This document shows positions 26,693 to 36,747 of a stretch of DNA of 64,000 nt, piece by piece (the first letter of the stretch is position 1; the number at the start of each line of letters is the position of its first letter). The notes beneath the pieces are model-generated. The model worked only from the letters and a program-made list of their open reading frames with translations, did not search any database and was not told where the DNA came from. Source of the stretch: Vanilla planifolia. Its lineage: Eukaryota > Streptophyta > Magnoliopsida > Asparagales > Orchidaceae. A program made the position numbers and the translations under genes. The DNA lies in NCBI GenBank assembly GCA_023846275.1, contig CM043870.1, positions 8,245,527 to 8,309,526 on the forward strand. The letters run 5' to 3'.

Positions 26693-28794
26693 TGTAACAG
26701 GCCTAGTTTTCTCTTATTTGTATTTTTATAATTTTTTTTTATAGAAAGAGCTCTGTGAGACGAATCCAACGATGTTTAATTTGTAATTTTCGGAGCTCTA
26801 ATGAATAAATTATGAATTTTTGAAGATTTGGGATAAATTTGTAACGTAGAGGATAGATCTATAAATTTTAAATGTCGGCTTAGTTCAAATCTGATTGGCG
26901 GAGGATATATTTGCAAATATAAAATTTATAGGGGGTTTTATGCAAAAGAGCTGTTTTACGAGACACCTGGCCGTTGCTTCGGGAGAGTTTGACACATATC
27001 TGCAGCAGCGTTTATATAATCGGGTGAATTACGTTGCGAAAATTCGACTGCATGCAGCTGCAAGGAGAGATTCCGGAGTGCGAGGTTCTGCAACAAACGT
27101 TACTGCGGCGAGAGTTTTCTTAAGGAAGAGATTCCGACAGCAGCCACCGTACTCTTCGAGGAATTTCGGCACGCGACGGTGAAAGTCGGCGAGGGTTCCG
27201 TAAGGTAAGGAAAACGCGAATTTCTTTGTCGTCATTGTGTAAGGGTTCTTTTTTCGGTAAGCGACGGAGATCGAGAGGGGTTGATTTGGCCGACGGGAGA
27301 CGCCGGAGGTCTCGAATTTCGCCGGCGAAAGGTTTCGGTTTCGCCGAACGCGACAGAGAGAGAGAGGGGGCGGCGTGAACCGGTCCAGGCTTGGACCGGG
27401 TTACGCTGAACCGGATGCCGAGCCCGCGGTCCAGCACGTCGAGTGCGTGGTCCAGCGCGCCGAGCACGCGCGGTCCAGCGCGCTGGAAGCGGGCGGTCCA
27501 GCACCGCGAAAGAAAATTTTGGGAAAAAAATGCCGTTTGGAAAAGCTTTTAGAAAGCTTTTCTGCGCGGGCGGTCTTGCGCCGAGCGTACGCGCGCGGTC
27601 CAGCGGCAGTTCAGTGCCGCGTAAGCCCATTTTTGGGATTATTTTGGGGTGTGTTTGGGAAAGCTTTTAGAAAGCGATTTTTGACTAATAAGTATATTTA
27701 AATTAATTATTTTTGTATTTTATGGGCTTGTAGGACATCAAGAAGAAGCAGAAGTGAGTAAGATAGTTGGTACAGCAAATTGAGGTAGATAGATTCCTAA
27801 CCCTGTGATGTAGCACATTACTATGTATTTGCTTTACATGATTTTCTTTCAGTTACATGGTATTTGGTTGTTCTATATGTTGATGTTTCTTTCATTTGCA
27901 TGACAACTAAAAAGGAAAGAAATAATATGGTACAATATGCTAAAGAAAGAGACGAAATAATATGGCATGAAACGTCTTTTGATATGGCATGAGTTGATGT
28001 TTGGGAAATGACAAATATATAAAAATGGATTCCCAGAGAACATTATCCTCACCACTAGGCTCAGCGTGTGGGATCGCAGGGTATCGATCTTCTGATCAGA
28101 TATCTGCCTAGTGTTATGTGCTATGACTCCATGATGATTACACCAGGCTCAGCGTGTTAGATCGCAGGGTATGGTACCATACCTGCCTGGTGGCACTAGG
28201 CTCAGCGTGTTGGATCGCAGGGTATCGATCTTCGGATTAGATATCTGCCTAGTGTTATGTGCTTGGTTGGATGCCGGCTATAGGACAGTCATTGATGATT
28301 GGATCCAGAGGATAATGCGTCAAAGGGAATTGGGCCCGGTAATAAGACACTATATAAGGAACTTGCATTCTTTATGGTTTTCATTTGGCTTTTTCTTATA
28401 TGTATGTATGACATTCATCTTTACTGTTAATGGTATTTGTTATACCTTGTTATTTTCTTGGTTCACTATGTGGATTTATCTACTGAGATTTTATAAAATC
28501 TCATTTAGTGCTTACATCACAGGTCATGAAATCACTGCACCGAGAACTGGGAATGATGCTGTTACAGGAGAGCCCTTTCCAAGAGATGTGTGAGAGGGAT
28601 AATTTTAGTGTGATTAAATGTTTAAAAAAAACATGTCTTTATATATATATACTTTGGATTTTGAGTTAGTGTTTGTCTTATCGTCGGGTCTCCACCTTTG
28701 GTTTGTTTATTTGTCCTCACTTAAATGCTGTATTTGGCGACTCTGATGATAACTTTGTTATATAGTGGTATTAGATGTCGGTGGGGGCTTGACA
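26693..28794 (+). mobile_element. Solo LTR of the young gypsy family
   Basis: 2,102 bp, starting TGTAACAGGCC and ending GGGGCTTGACA. Near-identical to the LTRs of the neighbouring full element over most of U3 and the 3' half, but with a different GC-rich centre and several indels, so it comes from a separate insertion. It has its own TATA-like box (TATATAA about 27,013), the splice-like junctions at 27,205 and 27,733, and three hairpin modules (28,053-28,113, 28,141-28,192, 28,194-28,254). No primer-binding site follows it. Short open frames in it on both strands follow the repeats and are not credible genes. Confidence 0.9.
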
Positions 28795-28799
28795 GTTAT
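28795..28799. repeat. Target-site duplication GTTAT, middle
   Basis: Sits exactly between the end of the solo LTR and the start of the full-length element, so it serves as right flank of one and left flank of the other. Confidence 0.85.
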
Positions 28800-29079
28800 T
28801 GTAACAGCCCTAGTTTTATCTTATATTTTTTATAGAAAGAGCTCTGTGAGACGAATCCAACGATGTTTAATTTGTAATTTTCGGAGCTCTAATGAATAAA
28901 TTATGAATTTTTGAAGATTTGGGATAAATTTGTAACGTAGAGGATAGATCTGTAATTTTTAAATGTCGGCTTAGTTCAAATCCGATTGGCGGAGGATATA
29001 TTTGCAAATATAAAATTTAGAAGGGGTTTTCTGCAAAAACGTGGTTCACGAACCAAGGCTTATCAGTTTCGACCGCGTT

Positions 29080-29087
29080 TATAAAAG
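29080..29087 (+). promoter_or_regulatory. TATA box of 5' LTR
   Basis: TATAAAAG in a GC-rich context (CGTTTATAAAAGGCCG). The same box is in the 3' LTR at 36,200. Transcription would start about 30 bp downstream, giving a leader of about 2.1 kb before the gag start. Confidence 0.75.
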
Positions 29088-29301
29088 GCCGACCGAGGTG
29101 CGTTTGGAAAAGCGCTTCTGCGAAAAACGGCGGCGAAGAGTTACAGGAGTGCGACGGCGAGATTTCGGAGAAATATCTTAAAGAAGTTTCTGCACGCTAC
29201 ATTAACATCCAACGAGGATTCCGGGAGCATTGGACGCGACAGTAACGGCCGGCGAGGATTTCCGGCAAGCGACAGTGAAGGCCGGCGAAGGCTTCCGTAA
29301 G

Positions 29302-29980
29302 GTAAAAAAATATTTTTTTTATTATTCGTCGTTAGGGTTATTTAATTTTCCGGTGAGCGGGGGAGACCGAGAGGAGGAAGCCGAGCCGGATTCGGTCGAT
29401 TCAGCACATGAAACAGCCGATCCAGCGCCGGCGAAAGATTTCGGCTTCGCCGGACGCGAGAGAGAGAGGGGGGACTGCGTGAACCGGTCCAGGCTTTGGA
29501 CCGGGTTACGCCGTTGAATCGGATGCGGAGGCGCGCGGTCCAGCACGTCGAGCGCGCGGTCCAGCGCCCAGCGCGTGCGGTCCAGCACGCCCAGCGCCCG
29601 GTCCAGCGCCCAGAGCGCGCGGTCCAGCGCCCAGCGCGCGCGGTCCAGCGCCCCGCGCGCGCGGTCCAGCGCGCCCAGCGCCCGGTCCAGTGTCGCGGGC
29701 GGTCCAGCGCCTGCGTAAGCCAGATTTACTTTTTGAAAATCCGTTTGGAAAAGCTTTTAGAAAGCTTTTTCTGCGCGGGCGGTCCAGCGCCGAACGTGCG
29801 CGCGGTCCAGCGGGCGGTTCAGTGCCGCGTAAGCCCATCTTTTGGGATTAGTTTGGGGTGTGTTTGGGAAAGCTTTTAGAAAGCAGAATTTTTAACTATT
29901 TGGGAATAATTTTTAGAAAAAGCAACTTTTAGCAAATAAACATATTTTAACTTGATTATGTTTGCACTATGGCCTTGTAG
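29302..29980 (+). other. Possible leader intron 1 in 5' LTR
   Basis: Donor CGTAAG|GTAAAA and acceptor CCTTGTAG|GACATC bracket the GC-rich minisatellite. The solo LTR has the same pair (CGTAAG|GTAAGG at 27,205; GCTTGTAG|GACATC at 27,733), although sequence between them differs. Inference only; no transcript evidence. Confidence 0.35.
29531..29711. repeat. 21-bp GC-rich minisatellite in 5' LTR (nine GGTCCAG cores)
   Basis: Units of about 21 bp of the form CGCGCGGTCCAGCGCCCAG. Nine GGTCCAG cores here against five in the 3' LTR (36,651-36,747). Open frames through it on both strands (AVQRPAR and AGPRALG repeats) are by-products of the repeat. Confidence 0.9.
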
Positions 29981-30348
29981 GACATCAAGAAAACCAATTA
30001 GAAGTTGACAAGAAAAATTTGGTACAACAAATCCAGGTAGAATAATTTTCTAACCCTGTGATGTAGCACGATATTATGTGTTTTTACATGCTTTTCTTAC
30101 TGTTATAGAATTTTGATTGTTGCATATGTTTATGGTATAAAAAGAAAGGAATATTATGGTGTGGATTATTTATGCATTTGCATGAAAAACTGAAAAGAAA
30201 GAAATAACATGGAAAGAAAGAATATGATACAATATGCTAAAGAAAGAGATGAAACAATATGGCATGAAAGGACTTTTGATATGACATGGATTGATGTTTG
30301 GAAAATGACAAATAAAACAATGGGATTCCCAGAGAACATTATCCTCAC

Positions 30349-30409
30349 CACTAGGCTCAGCGTGTGGGATCGCAGGGTATCGATCTTCGGATCAGATATC
30401 TGCCTAGTG
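30349..30409 (+). ncRNA. Hairpin module 1 (5' LTR)
   Basis: 61 nt, closed by CACTAGGC / GCCTAGTG. Inside, 16 nt (TCAGCGTGTGGGATCG) are left unpaired on the 5' side, followed by an apical hairpin (CAG, bulged G, GTATC-GATC / GATC, bulged A, GATAT-CTG) capped by TTCG, a stable tetraloop in RNA. Copies in the solo LTR at 28,053-28,113 and 3' LTR at 37,385-37,445. Confidence 0.55.
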
Positions 30410-30436
30410 TTATGTGCTATGACTCCATGATGATTA

Positions 30437-30488
30437 CACCAGGCTCAGCGTGTTGGATCGCAGGGTATGGTACCATACCTGCCTGGTG
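30437..30488 (+). ncRNA. Hairpin module 2 (5' LTR)
   Basis: 52 nt, closed by CACCAGGC / GCCTGGTG: both arms have changed relative to modules 1 and 3 so that pairing is kept. The apical stem is the palindrome GGTATGGTACCATACC. The unpaired 5' segment is TCAGCGTGTTGGATCG. Copies at 28,141-28,192 and 37,473-37,524. Confidence 0.55.
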
Positions 30489-30489
30489 G

Positions 30490-30550
30490 CACTAGGCTCA
30501 GCGTGTTGGATCGCAGGGTATCGATCTTCGGATCAGATATCTGCCTAGTG
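30490..30550 (+). ncRNA. Hairpin module 3 (5' LTR)
   Basis: 61 nt, same closing stem and TTCG-capped apex as module 1, starting two bases after module 2. Copies at 28,194-28,254 and 37,526-37,586. Confidence 0.55.
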
Positions 30551-31086
30551 TTATGTGCTTGGTTGGATGCCGGCTATAGGACAGTCATTGATGATTGGAT
30601 CCAGAGGATAATGCGTCAAAGGGAATTGGGCCCGGTAATAAGCACAATATAAGGAACTTGCATTTCTTTATGACTTTCATTTGACATTATCTTATATGTA
30701 TGTATGACATTCATCTTTACTGTTAATGGTATTTGTTATGCCTTTTATTTTCTTGGTTAAATATGTGGATTTATCTACTGAGATTTATAAAATCTCATTT
30801 AGTGCTTACATCACAGGTCATGAAACCACTACACCGAGAACTGGGAATGATGCTGTTACAGGAGAGCCCTTTCCAAGAGATGTGTGAGAGGGAAAATTTT
30901 AGTGTGATTAAATGTTTAAAAACATGTCTTTATATATATACTTTGGATTTTGAATTAGTGTTTGTCTTACCGTCGGGTCCCCACCTTTGGTTTGTTTATT
31001 TGTCCTCACTTAAATGCTGTATTTGGCGACTCTGATGATAACTTTGTGACATAATGGTATTAGATGTCGGTGGGGGCTTGACAAGG

Positions 31087-31098
31087 TGGTATCAGAGC
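31087..31098 (+). other. Primer-binding site (initiator-Met tRNA)
   Basis: TGGTATCAGAGC, three bases after the 5' LTR, complementary to the 3' end of plant initiator-Met tRNA. Confidence 0.92.
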
Positions 31099-31239
31099 TT
31101 TGGTTTAGAAATAGGTGGGAAATGAGTGTGAGGACACCAACACAGCATATGCATTTGCATCTTTAGTGTTATTTCTCATAGAGATATTAGTTGTTAAATA
31201 ACTTATATGGTTTTGTAGGATTGCAATATCCTTTACATC

Positions 31240-32511
31240 ATGGAAAGATCTGAATCTGGAAATATGGAAAAGGAAAAAGAAAGAGAGCAACAAGGAGATA
31301 CCTAGCAGGAATTAGCGCAAACTCTAGTCTCTTTGTTACGATCCATTGGAAGCACTAGTAGTCACAGAGAAGAGGCATCTATTGATTTAGTGGTTGACCA
31401 ATTTCAGCGGATGCACCCTCCTTCTTTTGCTGGGGATGAGGATCCTATGGTTGCTGAAAACTGGCTAGAACAAATAAATATTATCTTTGAAGGAATATCT
31501 TGTCCAGATAATAGAAAAGTGGCTTTGGCAATTTTGGTACTCAAAGATGCTGCTAGATTGTGGTGGAGTTCTCGACATCGACTTTGATTTTCTAGCCGAC
31601 CAATGAAAGATATTTCCTGGGAAGATTTTACAAAAGAATTTGAGCAATGGTATATGCCTCTGTCAATCAAAGCCAAAATGAGGGAAGAATTGAATAATCT
31701 CAGGCAAGAAAAACTATCAGTTACTGCATATGAAATCAAATTCTCCCACTTAGCTAAATATGTACCCCAGTTAGTAACACCTGAAGAACAACGATGTTAC
31801 ATGTTTCGACGAGGTTTACGGGATGAAATTCGGGCAGCTTTAGTAGCCGTTCGAACAACAAACTATGTGGAGTTACTGGAGCATGCCCGCACGGTTGAGC
31901 TCGAACTCAGTTTGTTGGCAACTAGCAAAGAGGAAGAGAAGAAAAGAATTGATCCTCTAAAGTCTAAATTCAGATTCACAGGAAAAAGAGGTAGTTCGAG
32001 TTTTTCAAGAGAAGAAACGTCCACTCATTCAAGATTTAGTAGGTTCAGACCATATGGACCGAGTACTAGCAGAACTAGTTGGCGTTCAGATGGGACGAGT
32101 AGATGCGTGAAATGTGGAAAATGGCATATGGGAGAATGCAGATCAGAGTTTATCCGACCAGTCAGATGTTACATATGCGAAGAACTAGGGCATTTTGCTC
32201 GAGATTGCCCAAAGTTATTTGAATTGAAAAATGTCAGTGCTTCAACCAGTGGAGGTAGAGAGGATGCAAGTCGAGGTAGAGGCCGCGGATCTACGACAAC
32301 TTCAGGTGCTGTGGTTAGAGGTGGAGCAACAGGAAGGGGAGGTCAGGCACGTATTTATTCGATCACTCAGCAAGATGCTCCACACTCTACTGATGTTATT
32401 ATAGGTATGCTCGTGTTATACAAATTTTTTTTTTTTTTCATATACTCTTTGATTTTGGAGCCTCTTATTCTATTATATTCATTAATGCACTCTATTAATA
32501 TCATTATATAG
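31240..32511 (+). pseudogene. gag: gag of young gypsy element, with two in-frame stops
   Basis: Structural polyprotein that forms the virus-like particle in the cytoplasm. One frame runs from ATG 31,240, broken by TAG at 31,303 and TGA at 31,585. It contains the retrotransposon Gag domain (HPPSFAGDEDPMVAENWLEQ, then DAARLWWSS and the WEDFTKEF region) and, at about 32,104-32,210, two zinc knuckles: an unusual CX2CX3HX3C (CVKCGKWHMGEC) and a classic CX2CX4HX4C (CYICEELGHFARDC). Each stop could come from one C-to-T change (CAG to TAG, CGA to TGA), as methylated-cytosine decay would give. The frame then enters the 107-bp duplicated segment and ends at 32,511 instead of running into protease. Confidence 0.9.
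32401..32507 (+). repeat. 107-bp diverged duplication at the gag-protease junction, intron-like
   Basis: ATAGGTATG occurs at 32,401 and again at 32,508, exactly 107 bp apart. The first segment resembles the second throughout: shifted one frame it reads ILFDFGAS, against VLFDCGAS at the true protease start. It holds a T-rich run. Bases 32,405-32,511 begin GT, end TATATAG and are 107 nt, so splicing them out would put gag in frame with protease. Either a chance by-product of the duplication or a real intron. Confidence 0.7.
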
Positions 32512-32513
32512 GT

Positions 32514-35500
32514 ATGTTAGTGTTTCATAATTTACCTGTTTCTGTACTTTTTGATTGTGGAGCATCACATTCCTTTATATCCATCACTGCATCAAGACGA
32601 ATAAATGTCATATTACACTCCATGAAAGATCTATTAATAGTGAAAATGCCGGATGGAAATAGTATCAGTGTAGAAAATTTTATTGAAGATGAGATAGACA
32701 TCAGAGGAAAACAATTCTCAGTATTGCTACACATCTTACCTCTGACAGAATTTGACATAATCCTTGGCATGGATTGGCTGTTCGAGCATAAAGTAAAAAT
32801 AGATTGTTATGAAAAGAGAATTGAAATCCCAATCCCTGGAGAAGATAAATTAATTTACTTCGGCCAAGGAAGGAAAATTCCTTTAATATCTATGCTCAAG
32901 GCACAAAAGCTACTTGGCAAAGGATGCGAAGGATGCTTGGTATCTATTGTGGATTTGGACATGAAATTTTGTAAACCCACAGAGGTACCAGTTGTTCAGG
33001 AATATCTAGACATTTTTCCAGAAGAGTTGCCTGGATTACCTCCTGATAGAGAAATAGAATTTGAAATTCAGTTGATTCCAGGCGCTGAGCCAATTTCCAA
33101 AGCTCCTTATCGTATGGCACCAGCCGAGCTTCAAGAATTAAAGGTGCAAATTCAGGAATTATTAGACAAGGGATTTATCAGACCCAGTGTATCCCCATGG
33201 GGTGCACCTATTTTGTTTGTGAAGAAGAAAGATGGTAGTCTTCGCATGTGTATTGACTACCGGGAAATCAACAAAATTACTATCAAAAATAAATATCCTT
33301 TGCCACGGATTGATGATCTATTTGATCAGTTGCAAGGAGCAGCAATATTTTCAAAAATTGACCTGAGATCTGGATATCATCAACTGAAAATTAAGACAGA
33401 AGATGTTTCCAAAACAGCTTTCAGGACCAGGTATGGGCACTATGAATTTTTAGTGCTACCTTTTGGACTGACAAATGCACCAGCAGCTTTTATGGATTTG
33501 ATGAATCGCGTGTTCAAGAAATATTTAGATCAGTTTATCATTATCTTCATTGATGATATATTGATATATTCTAAATCCCTAGAAGAACACGCTGCACATC
33601 TACATTTAACATTACAGACTTTGAAAGAAAATCAGCTATTTGCTAAATTCTCTAAATGCGAATTTTGGCTGTCCAAGGTCTTGTTTTTGGGGCATATAGT
33701 GAGTGCAGAAGGAATCTCAGTTGATCCTCAGAAGATTTCTGCCATTGTAGATTGGCCAAGGCCTACAACAGTAACAGAAGTTAGAAGTTTCTTGGGTTTG
33801 GCTGGGTATTACAGGAAGTTTGTGAAAGGCTTTTCCCAAATAGCCTCACCCTTAACAAATTTGACGCGAAAAGCAATAAAGTTTGAATGGGATGCAGCTT
33901 GTGAAGATAGCTTCCAAATATTGAAGAATAAATTGGTTTCAGCCCCAATTCTAACATTACCAGAAGGCACAGAAGGTTATCATATATACAGTGATGCATC
34001 TTTGCAAGGTCTTGGCTGTGTATTGATGAAAAATAAGAAAGTAATTGCTTATGCATCTAGACAGCTTAAGATACATGAAAAGAATTATCCTGTGCACGAT
34101 TTGGAGTTAGCAGCTATAGTTTTTGCCTTAAAAATCTGGAGGCATTATTTGTATGGAGTTAAGTGTGTGGTTTTCACTGATCATCAGAGTTTAAAGTATA
34201 TTTTTACTCAGAAGGAACTAAATCTCAGGCAACGAAGGTGGCTGGAGTTTATTAAAGATTATGATGTGGAAATCACTTACCATCCTGGGAAAGCGAATGT
34301 GGTCGCTGATGCTCTTAGCAGGAAAGCTAGTATTAGTAGCATTTTGACTATCACAGAAGAAAAACAATTAATTTTTGAGATGGATAAATTACAACTAGAA
34401 GTAGATATTCGAATAAATACGGCTTTGCTGGCACACTTATCAGTAAGACCAGATTGGTTGGCCTCTATTAAAGATGATCAGGGAGAAGATCTTGAATTGC
34501 AAAAGATAATACAGAGGGTTCAGGAAGGACAGGAATCTACTTTTCAATTAGACCAGGCTGGTTTACTTAGATTTCAAGGCAGGTTATGCATACCAGCACA
34601 TCAACAACTTAGGGATTTGTTATTAAAGGAAGCTCATAACTCTCGATATTCAATACATCCAGGCGAGAATAAAATGTATCAAGAATTGAGACAACAATAC
34701 TGGTGGCCAGGATTGAAGAAGGATGTTTCTAACTGGGTTCAAAAATGCTTAATTTGTCAGCAGGTGAAAGGAGAGCAACAAAAACCTGGGGGGTTGTTGC
34801 AGTCATTACCTATTCCAGAATGGAAATGGGAGGAAGTGGCAATGGATTTTGTGATCGGTTTGCCTAGGTCACCTGCAGGTCATGACTCAATCTGGATAAT
34901 TGTTGATAGGCTAACAAAATCTGCTCACTTTTTAGCTGTTAAAACTACTTATTCTGCAGAGAAGTTAGCTCAGGTATATGTGAGTCAGATTATCAGATTG
35001 CATGGGATTCCAAAAGTCATTATATCTGACAGAGACCCTAAATTTACTTCTCACTTCTGGAAGAATGTGCATCAAGCTTTTGGTACGAGATTGCGTTTCA
35101 GCACAGCCTTTCATCCTCAAACAGATGGTCAAACAGAGAGAACTATCAAAACCTTGGAAGATTTGCTACGACTTTGCATCTTGGATTTTGGTGGAGATTG
35201 GGAAAGCCACTTACCTTTGGTGGAATTTGCTTATAATAATAGCCATCAGTCCAGCATTGAGATGGCACCCTATGAAGCGCTGTATGGGAGAAAATGTCAA
35301 TCACCTTTGTGCTGGAATGAAGGGAAGGAAAGAAATTTGCTCGGTCCTAGATTTGTTGAAGAAGCAACAGAAAAGATCAGAATTATTCAAGACAGAATAA
35401 AAACAGCTCAGGACAGACAAAAGAAGTATTATGACGCAAAACATCGAATGGTTGAGTTCCACGAGGGGGAACATGTTTTTATCAAGGTGAGTCCAACAAA

Positions 35501-35885
35501 AGGTGTCATAAGATTTGGAAGAGCAGGAAAATTGAAGCCTAAATTCATTGGTCCTTTCCAAATCCTAAGAAGGGTTGGACAAGTGGCATACCAAATTGCT
35601 TTGCCTCCTCAATTGTCAGGTGTGCATAATGTGTTCCATGTCTCATCTTTGCGAAGATATGTTTCAGATCCCTCCCATGTTGTTAGTTATATGGACCCAG
35701 ATATAGAAATTCAAATGGATTTGACATATCCCGAACTGCCTGTGAGAATACTTGATAGGCAGGAGAAAAAGCTCAGAAATAAAATCATTCCTATGGTTAA
35801 AGTCCTATGGAATGGTCAAACAGAAAGAGAAGCTACATGGGAAGTAGAGACAGATATGATCGGTCAGTATCCAGAACTGTTCTAA
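32514..35885 (+). CDS. pol: pol: protease, reverse transcriptase, RNase H, integrase
   Basis: Uninterrupted 1,123-residue frame that carries the enzymes copying element RNA to DNA and inserting it. In order: retropepsin with active-site DCGAS (residues 14-18; the usual gypsy form is D-S/T-G) and ILGMDW at about 80-90; reverse transcriptase about 195-375 with catalytic FIDD at 345-348; RNase H about 490-610 (YSDAS, DHQSL); integrase with an HHCC zinc finger about 710-750, and DDE residues in MDFVIGL (about 777), ISDRDPKF (about 838) and the E of TDGQTERT (about 875); GPF/Y module (KFIGPFQIL) near 1,011; chromodomain-like tail to 1,123. The first ATG here follows the duplicated segment, so natural translation would come from gag read-on. 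Cysteine next to the protease aspartate is worth noting. No stop seen across 3.4 kb fits recent insertion. Confidence 0.96.
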   Translation: MLVFHNLPVSVLFDCGASHSFISITASRRINVILHSMKDLLIVKMPDGNSISVENFIEDEIDIRGKQFSVLLHILPLTEFDIILGMDWLFEHKVKIDCYEKRIEIPIPGEDKLIYFGQGRKIPLISMLKAQKLLGKGCEGCLVSIVDLDMKFCKPTEVPVVQEYLDIFPEELPGLPPDREIEFEIQLIPGAEPISKAPYRMAPAELQELKVQIQELLDKGFIRPSVSPWGAPILFVKKKDGSLRMCIDYREINKITIKNKYPLPRIDDLFDQLQGAAIFSKIDLRSGYHQLKIKTEDVSKTAFRTRYGHYEFLVLPFGLTNAPAAFMDLMNRVFKKYLDQFIIIFIDDILIYSKSLEEHAAHLHLTLQTLKENQLFAKFSKCEFWLSKVLFLGHIVSAEGISVDPQKISAIVDWPRPTTVTEVRSFLGLAGYYRKFVKGFSQIASPLTNLTRKAIKFEWDAACEDSFQILKNKLVSAPILTLPEGTEGYHIYSDASLQGLGCVLMKNKKVIAYASRQLKIHEKNYPVHDLELAAIVFALKIWRHYLYGVKCVVFTDHQSLKYIFTQKELNLRQRRWLEFIKDYDVEITYHPGKANVVADALSRKASISSILTITEEKQLIFEMDKLQLEVDIRINTALLAHLSVRPDWLASIKDDQGEDLELQKIIQRVQEGQESTFQLDQAGLLRFQGRLCIPAHQQLRDLLLKEAHNSRYSIHPGENKMYQELRQQYWWPGLKKDVSNWVQKCLICQQVKGEQQKPGGLLQSLPIPEWKWEEVAMDFVIGLPRSPAGHDSIWIIVDRLTKSAHFLAVKTTYSAEKLAQVYVSQIIRLHGIPKVIISDRDPKFTSHFWKNVHQAFGTRLRFSTAFHPQTDGQTERTIKTLEDLLRLCILDFGGDWESHLPLVEFAYNNSHQSSIEMAPYEALYGRKCQSPLCWNEGKERNLLGPRFVEEATEKIRIIQDRIKTAQDRQKKYYDAKHRMVEFHEGEHVFIKVSPTKGVIRFGRAGKLKPKFIGPFQILRRVGQVAYQIALPPQLSGVHNVFHVSSLRRYVSDPSHVVSYMDPDIEIQMDLTYPELPVRILDRQEKKLRNKIIPMVKVLWNGQTEREATWEVETDMIGQYPELF

Positions 35886-35906
35886 ATTTCGGGACGAAAT
35901 TTTTGT

Positions 35907-35919
35907 AAGAAGGGAAGAT
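35907..35919 (+). other. Polypurine tract
   Basis: AAGAAGGGAAGAT directly before the 3' LTR, after the conserved-looking ATTTCGGGACGAAATTTTTG stretch common just upstream of gypsy 3' LTRs. It primes plus-strand DNA synthesis. Confidence 0.85.
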
Positions 35920-36650
35920 TGTAACAGCCCTAGTTTTATCTTATATTTTTTATAGAAAGAGCTCTGTGAGACGAATCCAACGATGTTTAATTTGTAATTT
36001 TCGGAGCTCTAATGAATAAATTATGAATTTTTGAAGATTTGGGATAAATTTGTAACGTAGAGGATAGATCTGTAATTTTTAAATGTCGGCTTAGTTCAAA
36101 TCCGATTGGCGGAGGATATATTTGCAAATATAAAATTTAGAAGGGGTTTTCTGCAAAAACGTGGTTCACGAACCAAGGCTTATCAGTTTCGACCGCGTTT
36201 ATAAAAGGCCGACCGAGGTGCGTTTGGAAAAGCGCTTCTGCGAAAAACGGCGGCGAAGAGTTACAGGAGTGCGACGGCGAGATTTCGGAGAAATATCTTA
36301 AAGAAGTTTCTGCACGCTACATTAACATCCAACGAGGATTCCGGGAGCATTGGACGCGACAGTAACGGCCGGCGAGGATTTCCGGCAAGCGACAGTGAAG
36401 GCCGGCGAAGGCTTCCGTAAGGTAAAAAAATATTTTTTTTATTATTCGTCGTTAGGGTTATTTAATTTTCCGGTGAGCGGGGGAGACCGAGAGGAGGAAG
36501 CCGAGCCGGATTCGGTCGATTCAGCACATGAAACAGCCGATCCAGCGCCGGCGAAAGATTTCGGCTTCGCCGGACGCGAGAGAGAGAGGGGGGACTGCGT
36601 GAACCGGTCCAGGCTTTGGACCGGGTTACGCCGTTGAATCGGATGCGGAG

Positions 36651-36747
36651 GCGCGCGGTCCAGCACGTCGAGCGCGCGGTCCAGCGCCCAGCGCGCGCGG
36701 TCCAGCGCGCCCAGCGCCCGGTCCAGTGTCGCGGGCGGTCCAGCGCC
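36651..36747. repeat. 21-bp GC-rich minisatellite in 3' LTR (five GGTCCAG cores)
   Basis: Same array as at 29,531-29,711 but 84 bp shorter, exactly four units. Confidence 0.9.

Larger units (their letters stand above)
30037..30816 (+). other. Possible leader intron 2 in 5' LTR
   Basis: Donor ATCCAG|GTAGAA and acceptor CATCACAG|GTCATG, conserved in solo and 3' LTR. If used, it would remove all three hairpin modules from spliced RNA. Inference only. Confidence 0.3.
28800..31083 (+). repeat. 5' LTR of young element
   Basis: 2,284 bp, TGTAACAG...CTTGACA. U3 is short (TATA at 29,080), so most of the LTR is probably transcribed leader. It carries the GC-rich minisatellite, splice-like junctions and three hairpin modules. 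84 bp longer than the 3' LTR. Confidence 0.95.

Noticed and set aside
27029..27701. Several overlapping frames on both strands in the solo LTR
   Set aside because: GC-rich low-complexity LTR sequence with no domain; they change between LTR copies.
29496..29879. 127-codon frame rich in AVQRPAR repeats, and its minus-strand partner
   Set aside because: Product of the 21-bp GC-rich minisatellite: the unit is a multiple of three, so frames stay open on both strands. It lies in the LTR and has no domain.
30467..30652. Small frame repeated identically in 5', 3' and solo LTR (MVPYLPGG start)
   Set aside because: It runs through the hairpin modules; its conservation is explained by LTR identity and the structure, with no protein similarity known to me.
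31303..31311. Stop-codon readthrough at the first gag stop
   Set aside because: The bases after TAG are CAGGAA, not the CARYYA context known for efficient readthrough, and a second stop follows at 31,585.
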